Source of the DNA: Grifola frondosa
Taxonomy: Eukaryota > Basidiomycota > Agaricomycetes > Polyporales > Grifolaceae
NCBI GenBank assembly: GCA_001683735.1
Contig: LUGG01000009.1
Span: 1,178,001 to 1,242,000, forward strand
Reading direction: 5' to 3'
Length of the DNA: 64,000 nt
Position numbers and translations under genes: made by a program. The notes beneath the pieces were generated by a model, which worked only from the letters and a program-made list of their open reading frames with translations, did no database searches and had not been told where the DNA came from. Below, piece after piece: positions 50,958 through 62,715 of this stretch. Each line of letters opens with the position of its first letter. The stretch's first letter is position 1.

Positions 50958-51620
50958 CAACGCCCAGGTGCGTAGCCGGATAATTTAAGCGACGCGCACC
51001 ACTGCAAGAATGGTACGTAACCTAGAATCGGAGTGGACGTATCCGAAGTACATGCGCAAGACAGATTGACCAAGAAGCCCAGCACACTATTCAAATGAGC
51101 CGGGATTTGCATCATCGAATGTCGATACGGCGGCGCAGTAGTTTTGGATGAGAACCCCCAGAGTCGTCTTCCCAATAGCAAGATCTCCAGCTTTCTCGCA
51201 TGAGATAATCAGGATGGCACTCAATTATTGGAGTTCAAACATACCGATTCGATGAGCCGGACACCCAAGTTGTTCCCAGTGAACGTTGGGATCGAGGGTA
51301 TTAACCGTCGGAATAAGGGGGTGCCCAGGATCCTTGTAACCAGCAGCCAGCAGGACTTCGTATGCAGTTTTGAGCTGGTCATCGGGAACAACTAAATGCA
51401 TATGCTGCATCAAATTTGGGTTAGACCGTTGCACTGATGGTATAGAAGATAGCATCATCGACTCACGTTATCGCTGATCGGGACACCGTAGTACAACATT
51501 GCCCATTCGCCCCACAAGATGACCGGATCTATGCCAGACTAAGCAAGCACAGTGGTAAGCTTGGCTGAGACATCCTGGCGGAACTGGTCTATAAAATGTC
51601 TCTAACGGTCTGAGTAGGTA
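50958..51620 (-). pseudogene. degenerate gene, possible nucleotidyltransferase-like family
   Basis: Minus-strand exons read FRQDVSAKLTTVLA, then a TAG, then SGIDPVILWGEWAMLYYG and, after an intron, HMHLVVPDDQLKTAYEVLL followed by AAGYKD. The ILWGEWAMLYYGVP and LVVPDDQL pattern resembles an expanded Agaricomycete family that I associate, without certainty, with a nucleotidyltransferase-like fold. An in-frame stop splits the first exon and no clean C-terminal exon is found; a further open stretch runs to 50,957. It is therefore probably a broken copy. It lies between the nuclease gene and a partial duplicate of that gene's last exon. Confidence 0.4.
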
Positions 51621-51631
51621 TTTGCAGTCGA

Positions 51632-51907
51632 GTGGAGTGGACCATTGAGATGGAGTTGAGTTCAGTCTTAGCCTGTATACGTAGTCTCTCTAAGGAAACA
51701 AGAACGAAGGATCATCTCTGTCAGTGGTCACTTCAACGGGAAGGCACTCTGATTGTGGCATATACATACATTGTCATGGGCCTGGGCACAGTTCAGTTCC
51801 AATTTGCATGGGCACAAGGGTTTAGGGCTGTCGCAATTTGATGACATGCTAAGCATGTTGGATGTCGGTCCGTAGACCGATCACGACGCGATCGCGAACC
51901 TGTAAAT
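51632..51907 (+). repeat. diverged partial duplicate of the nuclease 3' end
   Basis: The stretch from about 51,745 to 51,907 resembles 50,530-50,735: GAAGGCACTC, CATGG/GGGCC...GGCACAGT, GGGCT(A/G)TCGCAATTTGA and CACGACGC(T/G)ATC(A/G)CGAACCTGTAAAT occur in both in the same order, about 1.2 kb apart and in the same orientation. It includes a decayed version of the C-terminal anchor (VMGLGTVQFQ and FRAVAI before the stop). Confidence 0.65.
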
Positions 51908-53413
51908 ATGAGACCTCTCTATTATAACACTTACGTCCAGGAACACGTCTATGGCGGCAGGCATCTTGCTGGAGTATATGCGGGTAACCACTGAAAATCG
52001 GCTTAGCTGAAGAACGATACGCCCTGTCAGGCCGGCTTCTGGGGAGAGAGGATGTAGTCATATCTCCTAAGGCATCGTATGCGCTTGCGAAATATAGGTG
52101 AAGAGGGACGACACCGTCTGCCACTGCTATCTGATCCGATTTCTCCAAGGTCGTGTTTTGAAGCGCGGTTTTGACTGCGCCGTGAATTCTGGCAAGGAGA
52201 GGATCGAGGTCCCGCCCGGTATACGAATCCATCATTTCATCTACCCAGTAGTCCGCTGCTTTCCGTTGCTGTATATATACTGGCCATGACGGAGACTCGA
52301 CGGGTTCGATTAGGTTGAATACGGCATGAGCTTGCTGCCGAGGACAATTTGAATCAGCGTTGTAGTAGCCGAGAACCCTCCACCCGTGAATCTTCTCATT
52401 CTGAGAGAGGTACTCGTCGAGTGCAATCATCGGCACAAGACGTAGGTCTGCACAGAGTGACGTAGTGAGCTGCAGAATCACGATTTTGACCAGCATTCTC
52501 ACCTGCGATATGTTTTTCCTTGAATAATGAATGGAATGAATGAATATGAGTAATGGTCGTTGGGGGAAGCATCATACCGTCGCCCGCCAAACGCTTCATG
52601 TTCGATGGTGAGTGAATTAATGGGAACTGTGTGGAAACATAACTTTACCCAATACATGATGGGAATCCTCAACTTCTCTTCCAGGCGACCCATGCTACAT
52701 AACTGGATGGAAAATAATCCGTGAAGGGAAAGCATTCATGAAGTGAGGGAAGAACGCACGACATTATCATAGAGGCACCACGGAACTTCCAGGAAATCCC
52801 CACCCTCGGTATTGCTTCCTCTGATGACGGCCCTGGCATCTTCTTTGAAACCTACAACTCTAACACGGAATACTGTGTCTATGTCGCCTGCGCGATTGGG
52901 TATATCAATAGGCTCTCGCTCCTTCCAATCTACATACTGCTTCTGGGTGAGGCGAAGAGAGGCAAAGCCCATGGGGCGTGAAATTGACAATGCAGTTGAT
53001 GGCATGATAGAAAGGGCGATCCAAAAGACGAACAACGTACATTGTATATATATACGAAGGATGCGGATCCTTTGAGAAAGCATCATTTCACAGATACGAA
53101 GCTCCGCGATGGGATAATTACACCTAGACATACAAAATGCCTTTGGTATATCTACGCCCAATCTACACCTAGATATACCGGAATATGTTTGCTTTCTAAC
53201 ACGAACGTGACATCGAGGTGAGCTTGATGCCAGCCAACTAGGATCAGGTAACGAACGCACTACATTGCGGCGGTATCCTTCCTCCAGCTTGCCATTTTCG
53301 AACTGGGCATTCGCGAGCGACCCTTCTCGGTCTTGTAGTCTTTGCATCAGAGCAGCATCCTGTTCTGCAATCGTCAACTCTACTTTTGGCTTCCGTTGGG
53401 AATGTGATGACAT
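51849..53413 (-). CDS. hypothetical multi-exon protein
   Basis: ATG at 53,413 gives MSSHSQRKPKVELTIAEQDA followed by a Gln/Glu-rich helix (ALMQRLQDREGSL). After possible introns the frame reads KQYVDWKEREPIDIPNRAG, TVFRVRVVGFKEDA and GGDFLEVPWCLYDN, then MGRLEEKLRIPIMYW. Further down, DLRLVPMIALDEYLSQNEK, WRVLGYYNADSN and KAADYWVDEMMDSYTG look like protein coding. I do not recognise the family, and I could not join all exons in one frame; it may be two genes or a partly decayed one. The end at 51,849 is the end of the last open frame. Confidence 0.35.
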
Positions 53414-54030
53414 GTCTTTCAGATGGTCATCCCATCCCGCCTCCGATCTGGGGCGATCACCTATTAATTGTGTAAATAGTGTGCACTAACAGAGAGCAAG
53501 AACTCGCTAAGAATCACATCTGCTGCTCTCTCTGGATTTGTTTGATGATGCACACGCCTACGAACACACATGGCCATGAATGCGTCGCCATGGCGGGTAA
53601 GACGACACCCAACCTGAAGCATGTGTCCATGGAACGAGGCTGCAGACATTAATGCCGGAATACGCGGCTGGCGTTGTGTAAGCCAGGAAAAAACCCATTC
53701 TCTGGGTCCAGCTGGAGTCGCAGCAGAACTGGCAAAATCAGTGACGCACTGCGACTCGAGCCTCACGTGACCGCGTTGGAGAACGCGACTCGCCCGCGTC
53801 CAGGCATTTGAGGCATTTACGATGTAGTCCGACATCTAGCATTTGCACGAGCATGTTTCCTACAGGACGAGACGTGGCATCATAAATAAGAGAGTGGACT
53901 ACAGGGTATTCAAAAAATTGATCTGACAACCAGGAAACACGACAGCAGACAGTAAATAGCAAGACTTGAGCAAAAGCAATATGCGCGAGGGAACAAAGCA
54001 GCACGAGAGGAACGAAATCACAGAAAATAT
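53414..54030. other. intergenic, 3' flank of LIS1
   Basis: About 600 bases between the unknown gene and the LIS1 stop. Short frames overlap on the minus strand without a recognisable domain. Confidence 0.35.
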
Positions 54031-55724
54031 TCAAGGCATCCACAAACGAATGGTTTGGTCCACACTTCCTGTCGCAATCACACTGGCGCGTCTGTCCGAC
54101 TCCTCGCCGACGCGATCGTTAGATTTCTGATCGGAGCCCTGCTGCAGAGGCGGGCCCCAAGCCAAGCAGGTGACGAAATGCGTATGTGCGTCGATCGTCC
54201 TGATGCAGCGCCCTGTAGACAGCTCCCATACACGCATCGTTTTGTCATCAGATGCTGATACGAGATACTTGCCAGATGGATGGAAGACAAGACCTCGTAT
54301 CCAATCATTGTGGCCCGCCTGAACGAGACGTCAGAATACGTATTTTATAGCTGAATATTCGCGTACAAAGGACTTCAGCTCTTGGCCACTATGTGCATCC
54401 CACAATTTGATCAATTTGTCTCGGGATCCCGTTACAACGTATGCTCCAGGAACGTTGGAGTTGGACTGCAATGACATGAGTACATATACACGATGACGAT
54501 GATACGAGCTTACAGCAGTCCCGGTTAGCTCTCGTATGGCAGCATACGATATTATGGGTGCAAAAGCGACAATCTCCACATTGTGCTCGTGTCCCCGCAA
54601 TTCTACCTTTGTAGCGCCAGACTTGGTATCCCAAATACGACCAGTCTAGAGATCACAAATGAGTCGCATCAGGATGGAGCAGTATCGAAAAATATTATTA
54701 CATTGTCATTGGAGCAGCTAGCCAACAGGAGCCCGTCGCTGGACGGGACCACCATCCTCACCCAATTGTCGTGTCCTGTAATAGTTCTGATACAGAAGCT
54801 TCAGACGTAATGTCAGCATATGAATAGAGAGCAGGTGATGGTAGGCAATCAACGTACGTCGTGGCGACCTCCCATACCCTGATAGTCTTGTCACGACTTG
54901 CACTCACAATGAAGTCATCTCCAGGTAAGAAACGTACAGTGGACACAGTGTGCTCATGTCCGTGCAAAGTCTTTCCGCTATAACCTGGGTTATCCCACTG
55001 TTGCGTATCCCATAACTTGATCGTCAGATCAGAAGAGCATGATACTGGCAAAATTCTGGATGAGCCTCCCAAGTTCAATAAGCGCTCATATAAATTGCAT
55101 ACCAAGTCGGTCCCCCTTCGAATCGAAATCAACACCCCATACTTCTCTTGTGTGTCCCTTGAGGGTGCGCTCAAAGTTACCCGACTCCCAGTCCCATATC
55201 TTGACAGTAGTATCTTCACTTGAAGATGCAAGCAATGAGAACACCGGATGGAACGCCACGCGGGTGATCGGGGCACGATGGCCAGTTAGCGTGTACCGAG
55301 CAGGCGGACGCGGTATCCAATCGTTCTGCGAGGTAGTTCGACGGGCAGGTGCAGACGCGAGCTCCTCTTGCAACGCTGCGTTGCGGTTCTCCAATTCCAT
55401 GATCTGTCAAAGGATCATACTTCAGGGTTCGCGGGAGGATGGGTACGGTCAGCGTACCTTCTTCTGCAGTCGGATGACACTGACCCACTTCTTCTCTAGG
55501 ATCCCGCAGTACCTAGATTTTGGGTCAGGCTTGTAGTCCATCCCAAGTTCGCTCTGCAGGGCCGCGAGCGCCTGGGGCAGATTCTGGGCGTGCAAATACT
55601 CCATGATGGACTTGTGCCTTGCCAGAACATACGCGACTCAGCACTGAACCTGGAAGAATAAGCACGACTGCATCACATACAATTCCTCCTTCTGTCTATC
55701 AGTGAGTATGGACATCATGGCCAT
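54031..55724 (-). CDS. PAC1: LIS1/PAC1 WD40 dynein regulator
   Basis: Regulator of cytoplasmic dynein needed for nuclear migration and, in fungi, hyphal and dikaryon nuclear movement. ATG at 55,724 ([20 protein letters not shown]) opens the LisH domain, followed by [20 protein letters not shown] and a coiled-coil ([14 protein letters not shown]). Then seven WD40 repeats: [91 protein letters not shown] and [13 protein letters not shown], ending IRLWMP at the stop. The architecture and length (about 440 residues) match the family. Introns of 50-60 nt; all junctions tested keep frame. Divergent from the aldehyde dehydrogenase across 1.9 kb. Confidence 0.94.
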
Positions 55725-57598
55725 GCTTAGGAAACTTATACACGTGAACGTTGAAGAGTCGTAGGCGCAGGATGTTGAACAATATGAATGTTGGGAGATG
55801 AATGGCCTTCCTCTAGGAGATCCAACTACCAGAGGTCAGCTACTGATATATGGGACACTAAAGGTGACTTCGAGAGGCAGACTTATAGACAACACGAGTC
55901 GGCATCGACTGTAATAGTCGCGCACGGTGGTCGAGTAGAACGAGAGTGATCGGACGACTTCACAATGATCACGCTCACGTGATGCGCGTTTCTGAAGTTC
56001 AGATTCGAGTCAAGTCCGTCGTCCGAGGTGATATTGGACAGTGCCAGTACTGAGTACAGAGGCCTGAGGTATTACGCATGTTGAAGATTTCGCCTCTATG
56101 CTGTTTCGATGCATCCAGAAATGTACGGGTACGCACAACTGGAAAGTACCCTCTGCGGAGACTACTATGCTTACTATCACTCTAGTAGTAGTTACCGTAG
56201 TGTAAGACATCGATTTGTTCACTGTGAGTGGAGTCAATTCCATTCTTCCAAACACTCTGCCTCAGTTATGCGAAAACGACTCAGTGGCTGAGCGTGGATG
56301 TGTGATTGCAATGACTTGGAATGCCATGAGGTAAAACGTTGCGGAATGCCCAAAGAAGACTCTACTATGATGGCGAACTCGAAATAAGACCACTTGAAAG
56401 TGGTCCTAGGAATGAACTGGAGTAACACTCACCTATTGCAAGGAGATAGGAAGGGTCAGCCACGCGAAGCATAACCTTCAATGCAGTGAAGTTCAAGTCT
56501 TCTCATGGCTTGAGTGGTAGGTGATTCTTAGGTGATTCTACCGGGTCTGTCGGATTGGGTCTAAACAAACGGCTGGTCGTTAAGTGGCAGTCATGCAGAC
56601 CGCGGAATGTGTCGAACTTCAAGAGCGCTCCGTGCACGGAGTGGCAACTCTGTTGAACAATCGTGGGCGGAGTTAGGCAGTCCATCACATTGAATGAGAA
56701 CCCAGAATCGTAAAGTTCATATATACATATTTGCTGCATCTGTCAATAGTAACGTCTGAACTGTTCAATTTTTCGCGCAATGCTTGATTGCGGATCTACT
56801 GGTAGAAAATGGATCAGCGCTATACGACGAAGCTGGCAGCGGCTTGTGAGTTACCCGGAAGCCGTTAACACATCCTCCACCCGCTGAAGGACATATCATC
56901 TAAAGGCCTCAAAAGATAACGCCCGTCGGGTCTGCCAGTGAGTGTAGCTTCCTGATCACCGGCAGTGCAATGCGCCAGTCGGCATGGTGCGAACCTTTCA
57001 CAGGATTTCCATCGGAAGTCATAAGAATCCGAGTCCGAGCTACATTCATGGGCAATCTTGCACCATTCACGGATGAGATTATAAGGGCAGTAAACAGGCA
57101 GATGTTCTTGACATCCGAGTGAAGCAGGCACCAGGATGTGGCAACTGTTCCAGCTCCACGTTAGAACTCACTGAGCTCGGATAGTGTCCTAAGCCGACAT
57201 CCTAGTTGCCCTGCTTCAGCCTCGCAGACCCGGATACTATGCGTAGCTGCTGGCAGTGATGCCTAGCGACGCGTTGACGAGTTCGGTTGCTTGTCACGGC
57301 AGAACTACGGGGCCTGACGTGGATCTGATCATCGAATTGATGCATGGAAGTTCAACCGAACCAGGACCAAAAAATGAAATGAGCTTCCACATATAAAGAT
57401 GGTCAAAGCTGCAGACAGAGACCATGCGCGGAATAATCATATGAACGTTGAACGTACGTACGCGCGCGGGTGATCGGATGAGGAGGTTTGCCGAGTTTGG
57501 TGCTTGGTCATGATCGAACGCGAAAAGTAGTACTTAGTTGACCCTAGTCGACCTCCTTCCCCATTGTTACCCCTGTGAACTCTTGATATCATACTACC
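55725..57598. other. 1.9-kb divergent intergenic region
   Basis: Lies between the LIS1 and aldehyde dehydrogenase starts. Short frames occur, for example a Cys-containing one on the minus strand at 56,865-57,131 and a 78-codon one with ATG at 56,739, but no splice chain or domain supports a gene. No clear tandem repeat or transposon end is visible. Both promoters must lie here. Confidence 0.4.
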
Positions 57599-60100
57599 AT
57601 GTCTCAGTTGACCTACACACCCATCGATGAGATACCCAAAGTGTGCAATTTCGCACTGGATCCATATACAGCTCATGGCTCATGTCTATTCAGATTCTTG
57701 AGGAGGTGCGACGCGGATTCCGCTCCGGCAAGGCCAAGTCCATTGCCTATCGCAAGGAGCAGATTGCACAAGTAGGGTACCTGCTGCAGGACCATGCAGA
57801 GCGCTGGAAGGAGGCATTCTTAGCTGACCTCGGACGGCCGCCCTCCGAGACAGAGCTGTACGTATATTACTCACACGATGGCGACGAGGCACATTGTAAC
57901 CACACGTACATAGTCTCGACTTGAGCCCAGTCTTCTCTGAGGTGAGATTGGCCTACGACAATGTCGAGAAATGGGCCAAACCCCAAAGGGCACCGTTCTC
58001 GCTCAACTGGTTCGCGATGTCTCCTACCACCAAAGCGGAACCAAAGGGTGTCGTGCTCATCATCGCCCCTTTCAATTTCCCGCTCTTTCTGTTGTTGAGT
58101 CCTCTAGTAAGTGCATCTTTTGCATCTGATTTGGGTCGTGCCAACACGTTAGCCCTAGGTTAGCGCAATCGCCGGAGGAAACGCGGCGGTCTTAAAACCA
58201 TCCGAGATGACACCCGTAGCGAGTGCTCTCCTAGCCGAACTTGTGCCTCAATATCTGGACCCTGAATTGTATCGAGTCATCAATGGCGGAGTGCCCGAAA
58301 CCACAAAGGCAGGTATACCGATCTTTCAGAGGGAGATCATCGTTCGACTTACATCTCAATATAGGTCCTTGAGCTCCAGTGGGATCACAGTGCGTTCACA
58401 TATTCGTCATGAGACGACAACCAAATCTGACGGACTGTTACTTTAGTATTGTACACAGGTTGGTTTATGCCTGTTCCTGATGCTGCACCATATTCAAAAG
58501 TACTATCATCTATAGGGAATGGTCGCATTGCCAGGATTGTCTCCGCAGCAGCTGCGAAGCATCTCACTCCAGTGACCACTGAAGTAAGCTATCCTTATAT
58601 TTACCGCTTCAATGTCTCATCTGTTCGAACCTCTACAGTTAGGCGGTGAGTTGACTTGTTGATCGGGCTTGAACGTGTCTCTGAAACTCAAATTCAGGGA
58701 AGAATCCGGTCGTTATCGATCCCAAGTGTGATCTGAAGACCACAACAAGGCGGATCTTGTGGGGAAAGACTTCTAATGCAGGCCAAGTATGTCTTTCGCC
58801 TTCTCGATACGGACAATTCTGACGAATGGCGCAGATCTGTTTGTCGCCGGACTATGTCTTGGTGCCCAAGGATTTCCAGGACACCTTCGTCAATGCTATG
58901 AAAGAAACGTACGTTTGGTCTTTTTTATTCTCAATAGTTTAGAAACCACTGACCTTTCCGTTGAATTATCATCACATCGTAGCTTTGACGCATTTTATCC
59001 GGACGGGCCAGCCAAGTCCGACTCTTTGTCTCGAATCGTCACAGAAGCGCACACTAATCGCATTAAGCGGCTCCTTGACGAGACCAAGGGTACGGTAGTC
59101 TTCGGCGGCGAAGTGGACGTTTCGAAGAAGTACATCGCGCCCACACTTGTGAAGGATGTCGCCGCAGACGACTCTTTGATGAGCGAGTGAGCATCGGTCT
59201 TCAGTGCCTCAAGGAACAAATGCTGACTTGGTACGTGAAATAGGGAAATATTCGGTCCGGTCCTCGCTGTGGTCCCGGTCAAGGATGTTGATGAAGCCAT
59301 CGAATTTATCAATGAAAGGCAAGAAACTTGCCTTGAGGCCTGTGTATACCGAATTGAACACTTTCCGTTATAGAGATCACCCTCTCGCCGTTTATGTATT
59401 CTCCCAGGATAATAAGTTTATCTCGAAAGGTATCTTCCGACGCTCATTCTCGATCATGTGGTGCAACGTGCATTTAGTATTTGACAACACTGAAAGCGGC
59501 TCAGCTGTGGCGAATGAAGTGGTCATCCAAGCTGGAGGTACTTCAGTATACTGCTTGTCCATGCTCTTAGCGTTGACCACGGTTTTTCAAAAGCATATGG
59601 TTTGCCTGTCGGTGGCATCGGCCCCAGCGGCTGTAAGTTTTCAAGAGAAACAAGATCAGCTGTCCATGTCTAATCACTTACCTGCAGCCGGGTACTACAC
59701 TGGCAAGCATGCATTCGACCAGTTCACACATGTCAGGACCTCCCTCAATAACCCGAGCTGGTCAGTAACCCAATGCCCGCAACGTCACTCATATCTAACT
59801 TGTGTTCCAGGGTCGATACCATAGCGTTTGGCGGCCGTTTCCCGCCCTACAGGGTGAGCAAATCAAGTCCGCCGCGCCTACGTCCAGCGTTCATATTATT
59901 GTTTGGCTTCAATTTAGCCCGGTGCGATGAAGATGGCCAAATCGGTGCTGTTCCCCCCTCTCCCGCCTCGACCTGGGAAGAAGGCGGCAGCGTCGGCATC
60001 GAAGAGGTGGGGCTTCTGGTTACTTGTTGCGCTCGTCGGAGCAGCGTCAGCGTTACTGACGAAGCCGGGGCGGCGTGCTGTCGCTCAGTTGAAGTTGTAG
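57599..60100 (+). CDS. class 3 aldehyde dehydrogenase with C-terminal membrane anchor
   Basis: Fatty-aldehyde-type NAD(P)+ dehydrogenase. ATG at 57,599 ([14 protein letters not shown]); then [70 protein letters not shown] (catalytic Glu), [16 protein letters not shown] (catalytic Cys), [28 protein letters not shown] and [11 protein letters not shown]. The tail [11 protein letters not shown] is followed by a hydrophobic anchor ([17 protein letters not shown]) and a short basic end, which puts it on the ER or peroxisome membrane with the catalytic part in the cytosol. Odd splicing: a 7-nt microexon at 58,639-58,645, and two introns starting with GC (58,309 and 59,319). A frame problem remains near 59,535-59,575, between IQAG and DHGFSKAYG. 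Confidence 0.88.
58309..58364 (+). other. GC-AG intron in the aldehyde dehydrogenase gene
   Basis: Only a GC donor (AAG|GCAGGT) with the acceptor TATAG at 58,364 joins PETTK to VLELQWDH in frame. The overlapping GT donor four bases on would give a stop. The junction recovers the conserved segment expected in class 3 aldehyde dehydrogenases. Confidence 0.65.
58639..58645 (+). other. 7-nt microexon of the aldehyde dehydrogenase
   Basis: TTAGGCG lies between an acceptor CTCTACAG and a donor GTGAGT. Joined to GAA upstream and GGAAGAAT downstream it encodes the E-LGG-KNP active-site motif; without it the conserved LGG is lost and the frame shifts. Confidence 0.75.
59319..59373 (+). other. second GC-AG intron in the aldehyde dehydrogenase gene
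   Basis: AATGAAAG|GCAAGA fits the GC donor consensus (AG|GCAAGT) well, and the acceptor TTATAG at 59,373 gives [14 protein letters not shown] in frame. No GT donor nearby keeps the conserved residues. Confidence 0.75.
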
Positions 60101-60545
60101 GTTGACGTTGTCGAGGGCATAATCTGAATACGTAAGGAGCAAATGGGGACACTGCGAATGGATTTGTTTCGTTATGTTGTGTCTCGGACTGGAGCTGCTT
60201 TGGATATTGGCTCATGCATTAATACTGGTCGCGGAATGTCTTTGGTTTTGTCGTCCTTCTTCTGTTTCTGTCTTCACTTTCTACCTGTGCTTCATTAATT
60301 CGTGAACCAATGTTTATTCTGATTTTCTACTGCTGTTAACGCGATCGACTGCTTGTGCACGTGTTTAACGAACTGATTCCGCGCCAAGCGGACTGAGAGC
60401 CATTTATATTCTTCGAGTTGCTACCCTCTGCAGGTGTTGGTCCGGGACAATATATGCAATTTATAATTTCAGTCCCTGCTGCATCTAAGTTGTCGTGCTC
60501 TCAGTCGTTGCTGCCTCTGCTGCTTATACATATACCAACAACTTC
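60101..60545. promoter_or_regulatory. intergenic region with CACGTG, Atg17 promoter
   Basis: About 445 bases between the aldehyde dehydrogenase stop and the Atg17 start, AT-rich with T runs. A palindromic CACGTG at 60,358-60,363 could bind a bHLH factor; this is inference from one site. Confidence 0.35.
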
Positions 60546-62521
60546 ATGGCGACCTCACCGACCACTGGTCCTTCGACTGGAACTGTACAAGCTCACGTAT
60601 CGTCGCTCGTAGCAAAGTCTCAGCAGGCTCTGCAGCATGGAGAGCTCCTCTGCTTGCGCGCGAGCGAACTCTCCGCCTCATCAGCGCAGAGCGCGGCGGA
60701 CATGCTTGCATTGGACGCGAAGGTACGGTGGATCACGAACGCTGTGCTCGAGCAGCTTCAGGTAGGTAACCTCATCTAGTTCGTCTTGGCAGCGCTTTAT
60801 TCGAGTGCTGTTACGAACAGCTCGCTGCACACGTCGCAAAGAGCATCGAACAGAAGCGTTCTTTACTGGAGAAGCAAGTGGAGGTACGTTGTCGACCTCC
60901 CAATGTCCCGTCCCTCGTCCTTCCAAGTTGATTGTATGCGCAAGGAATGGGAAACCCTTCGCAACCAGCGCGCGGACGCCCTTGACGCGATCCTCGAGTC
61001 CCTCGGGACGCAGGTCGTTCCCCCAGAATTCCACTCCTCCTCGCCCGACTCCTCCCCATTCGGCAGCCAGCAGAACTCCGACGGCGAGCACGAGGACGGT
61101 GCGCCGTTCGGCGACCCCGACCCCCAGCCCGGGCAGAGCCCCACAGAGACGCTCCGTAACGGCTCGCACCACCTCAGAGCCGCGGCCAGGCGAATGCAGA
61201 CCGGACGCGGTGGAAGACACTGCGCGACTTTGTGGATGAACGCGCGATCGAAGACGTGCTGGACACGATCGAGAGTGACCACAACGCGCTCGATGTTCGT
61301 TCGTCTTTTTGTTGATGTGGTGGCGTTCCTGCAGGGGCTGACATGACGCGATTTAGGATGTCCTGGCGCGGACGGCTGACTACCCCGAGTCCCTCTCGAG
61401 TACGATATCGGTTATTCGGCGTACGGTACCGGTTGAGCTGCCACTTCCATCCGTCGAAGATATCTTCTCGTCGCAAGAGACTGCGCGGACGAAGATGGCT
61501 GGTCAACTTGAGAGCCTTGTGCAACATTTGGGAGAAATGGAGGGTGCACTGAAGGATATTTTGGCTGGAGAGGAATTCGACGATGAGGACCTACAAGGTC
61601 TGTCCTTGCCTCAAGTCTTGATATGCGTGCGCACCAGGCGACTGATTCTTCGTGTCTCGGCTTCTGAAGCTATGAACAGGGACACCGAAGAGCTCCCTGT
61701 GATCGTTACAGAACTCGAGGAGAGTATGGCATCTATTAATGCTTCGCAGTATGTATATGCGTCCCGACTACAGTTCATTTCACATCTGAGACTTATATTT
61801 ATCACGAAGTGAGCAGCTTACTGTTGCGAAACGACTAGCCCAAGAGCACCTCGATACCCACCGCCGCACGCTTGACGACCTGGATGAGCTGGGCGACATC
61901 ATGTACGAGATGCTGGAACGGCAGGAAGCCGTCGAGGTGCATTGCATTTCAGTTCCTCTTACAGCCCAAGGGGTCCTATGCTGATTCTCCACGCAGACAG
62001 AAAGCACGGAACACCTCGTGGTCCTGCACCACCATCTCGTCACGATCGACGACTTGCACCATCGCTTCACCTCATACCAGTACTCCTACAACAGGCTCGT
62101 CTTGGAGCTCGCGCGCCGCCGGCAATACCGCGAGGCCGCGCAGAAGATCGTCGAGGGCATGCTCGCGCAGCTCGATGCTATGACCGAAGGTGAGCATCCC
62201 CCTTTCTCTTCTCCAAGAGTGCTGAAGCTGGGGGACATATTTTTGCAGAGGAACGCCAGGCGCGGGAGGAGTTCAGCGCGGAGTACGGGCAATACCTCCC
62301 GAGGACGTGTGTCTCTGCATACAGAATGCACCCACACGGTGGTCGGTCGCGCCGTGGAATGGGGACAGTTGGAGGTGCTGCCAGATATTGACGGTGACCT
62401 ACTGGAAGAGGTAAGCTGTGAGATGACCGTTGAAGAGTTCGGTTTCATTCAAGGTTTTCGTTAGGCAAGACGGCAGGTCACCGGAGTGGAGCATGGGCTG
62501 GGTGCCAGTCAGAGTCTCTGA
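60546..62521 (+). CDS. ATG17: autophagy scaffold Atg17
   Basis: Helical scaffold of the Atg1 kinase complex that organises autophagosome formation. ATG at 60,546 leads into AHVSSLVAKSQQALQHGE, ADMLALDAKVRWITNAVLEQ, LAAHVAKSIEQKRSLLEKQ, EWETLRNQRADALDAILESL then GTQVVPPEF. A Ser/Pro/Asp-rich insert follows, then DVLDTIESDHNALDDVLAR, MNRDTEELPVIVTELEESMA, AKRLAQEHLDTHRRTLDDLD, HHLVTIDDLHHRFTSYQYSY and EEFSAEYGQYLP, ending in a basic tail. Nearly all is coiled coil, as expected. Introns of 45-60 nt. One frame break lies within the disordered insert at about 61,090-61,190: the downstream frame (ADRTRWKTLRDFVDE) is one base off the upstream one. Confidence 0.88.
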
Positions 62522-62715
62522 GACCGATACATTATTAGGATACCTCCTGGAAGTTTGCGTGACGCCGTGTGTATGTACTTATATTGGATACCTGACTCTT
62601 TTTCGGAGACCTTCGGCGCAGTATGCAATCCAAAGAAGGCAAGATGACTACCATAATTGGAACGCTAGGGTGAGTGATTTATTGTGCGTGTGGTGTGCCC
62701 TTATGCTTGGGCACC

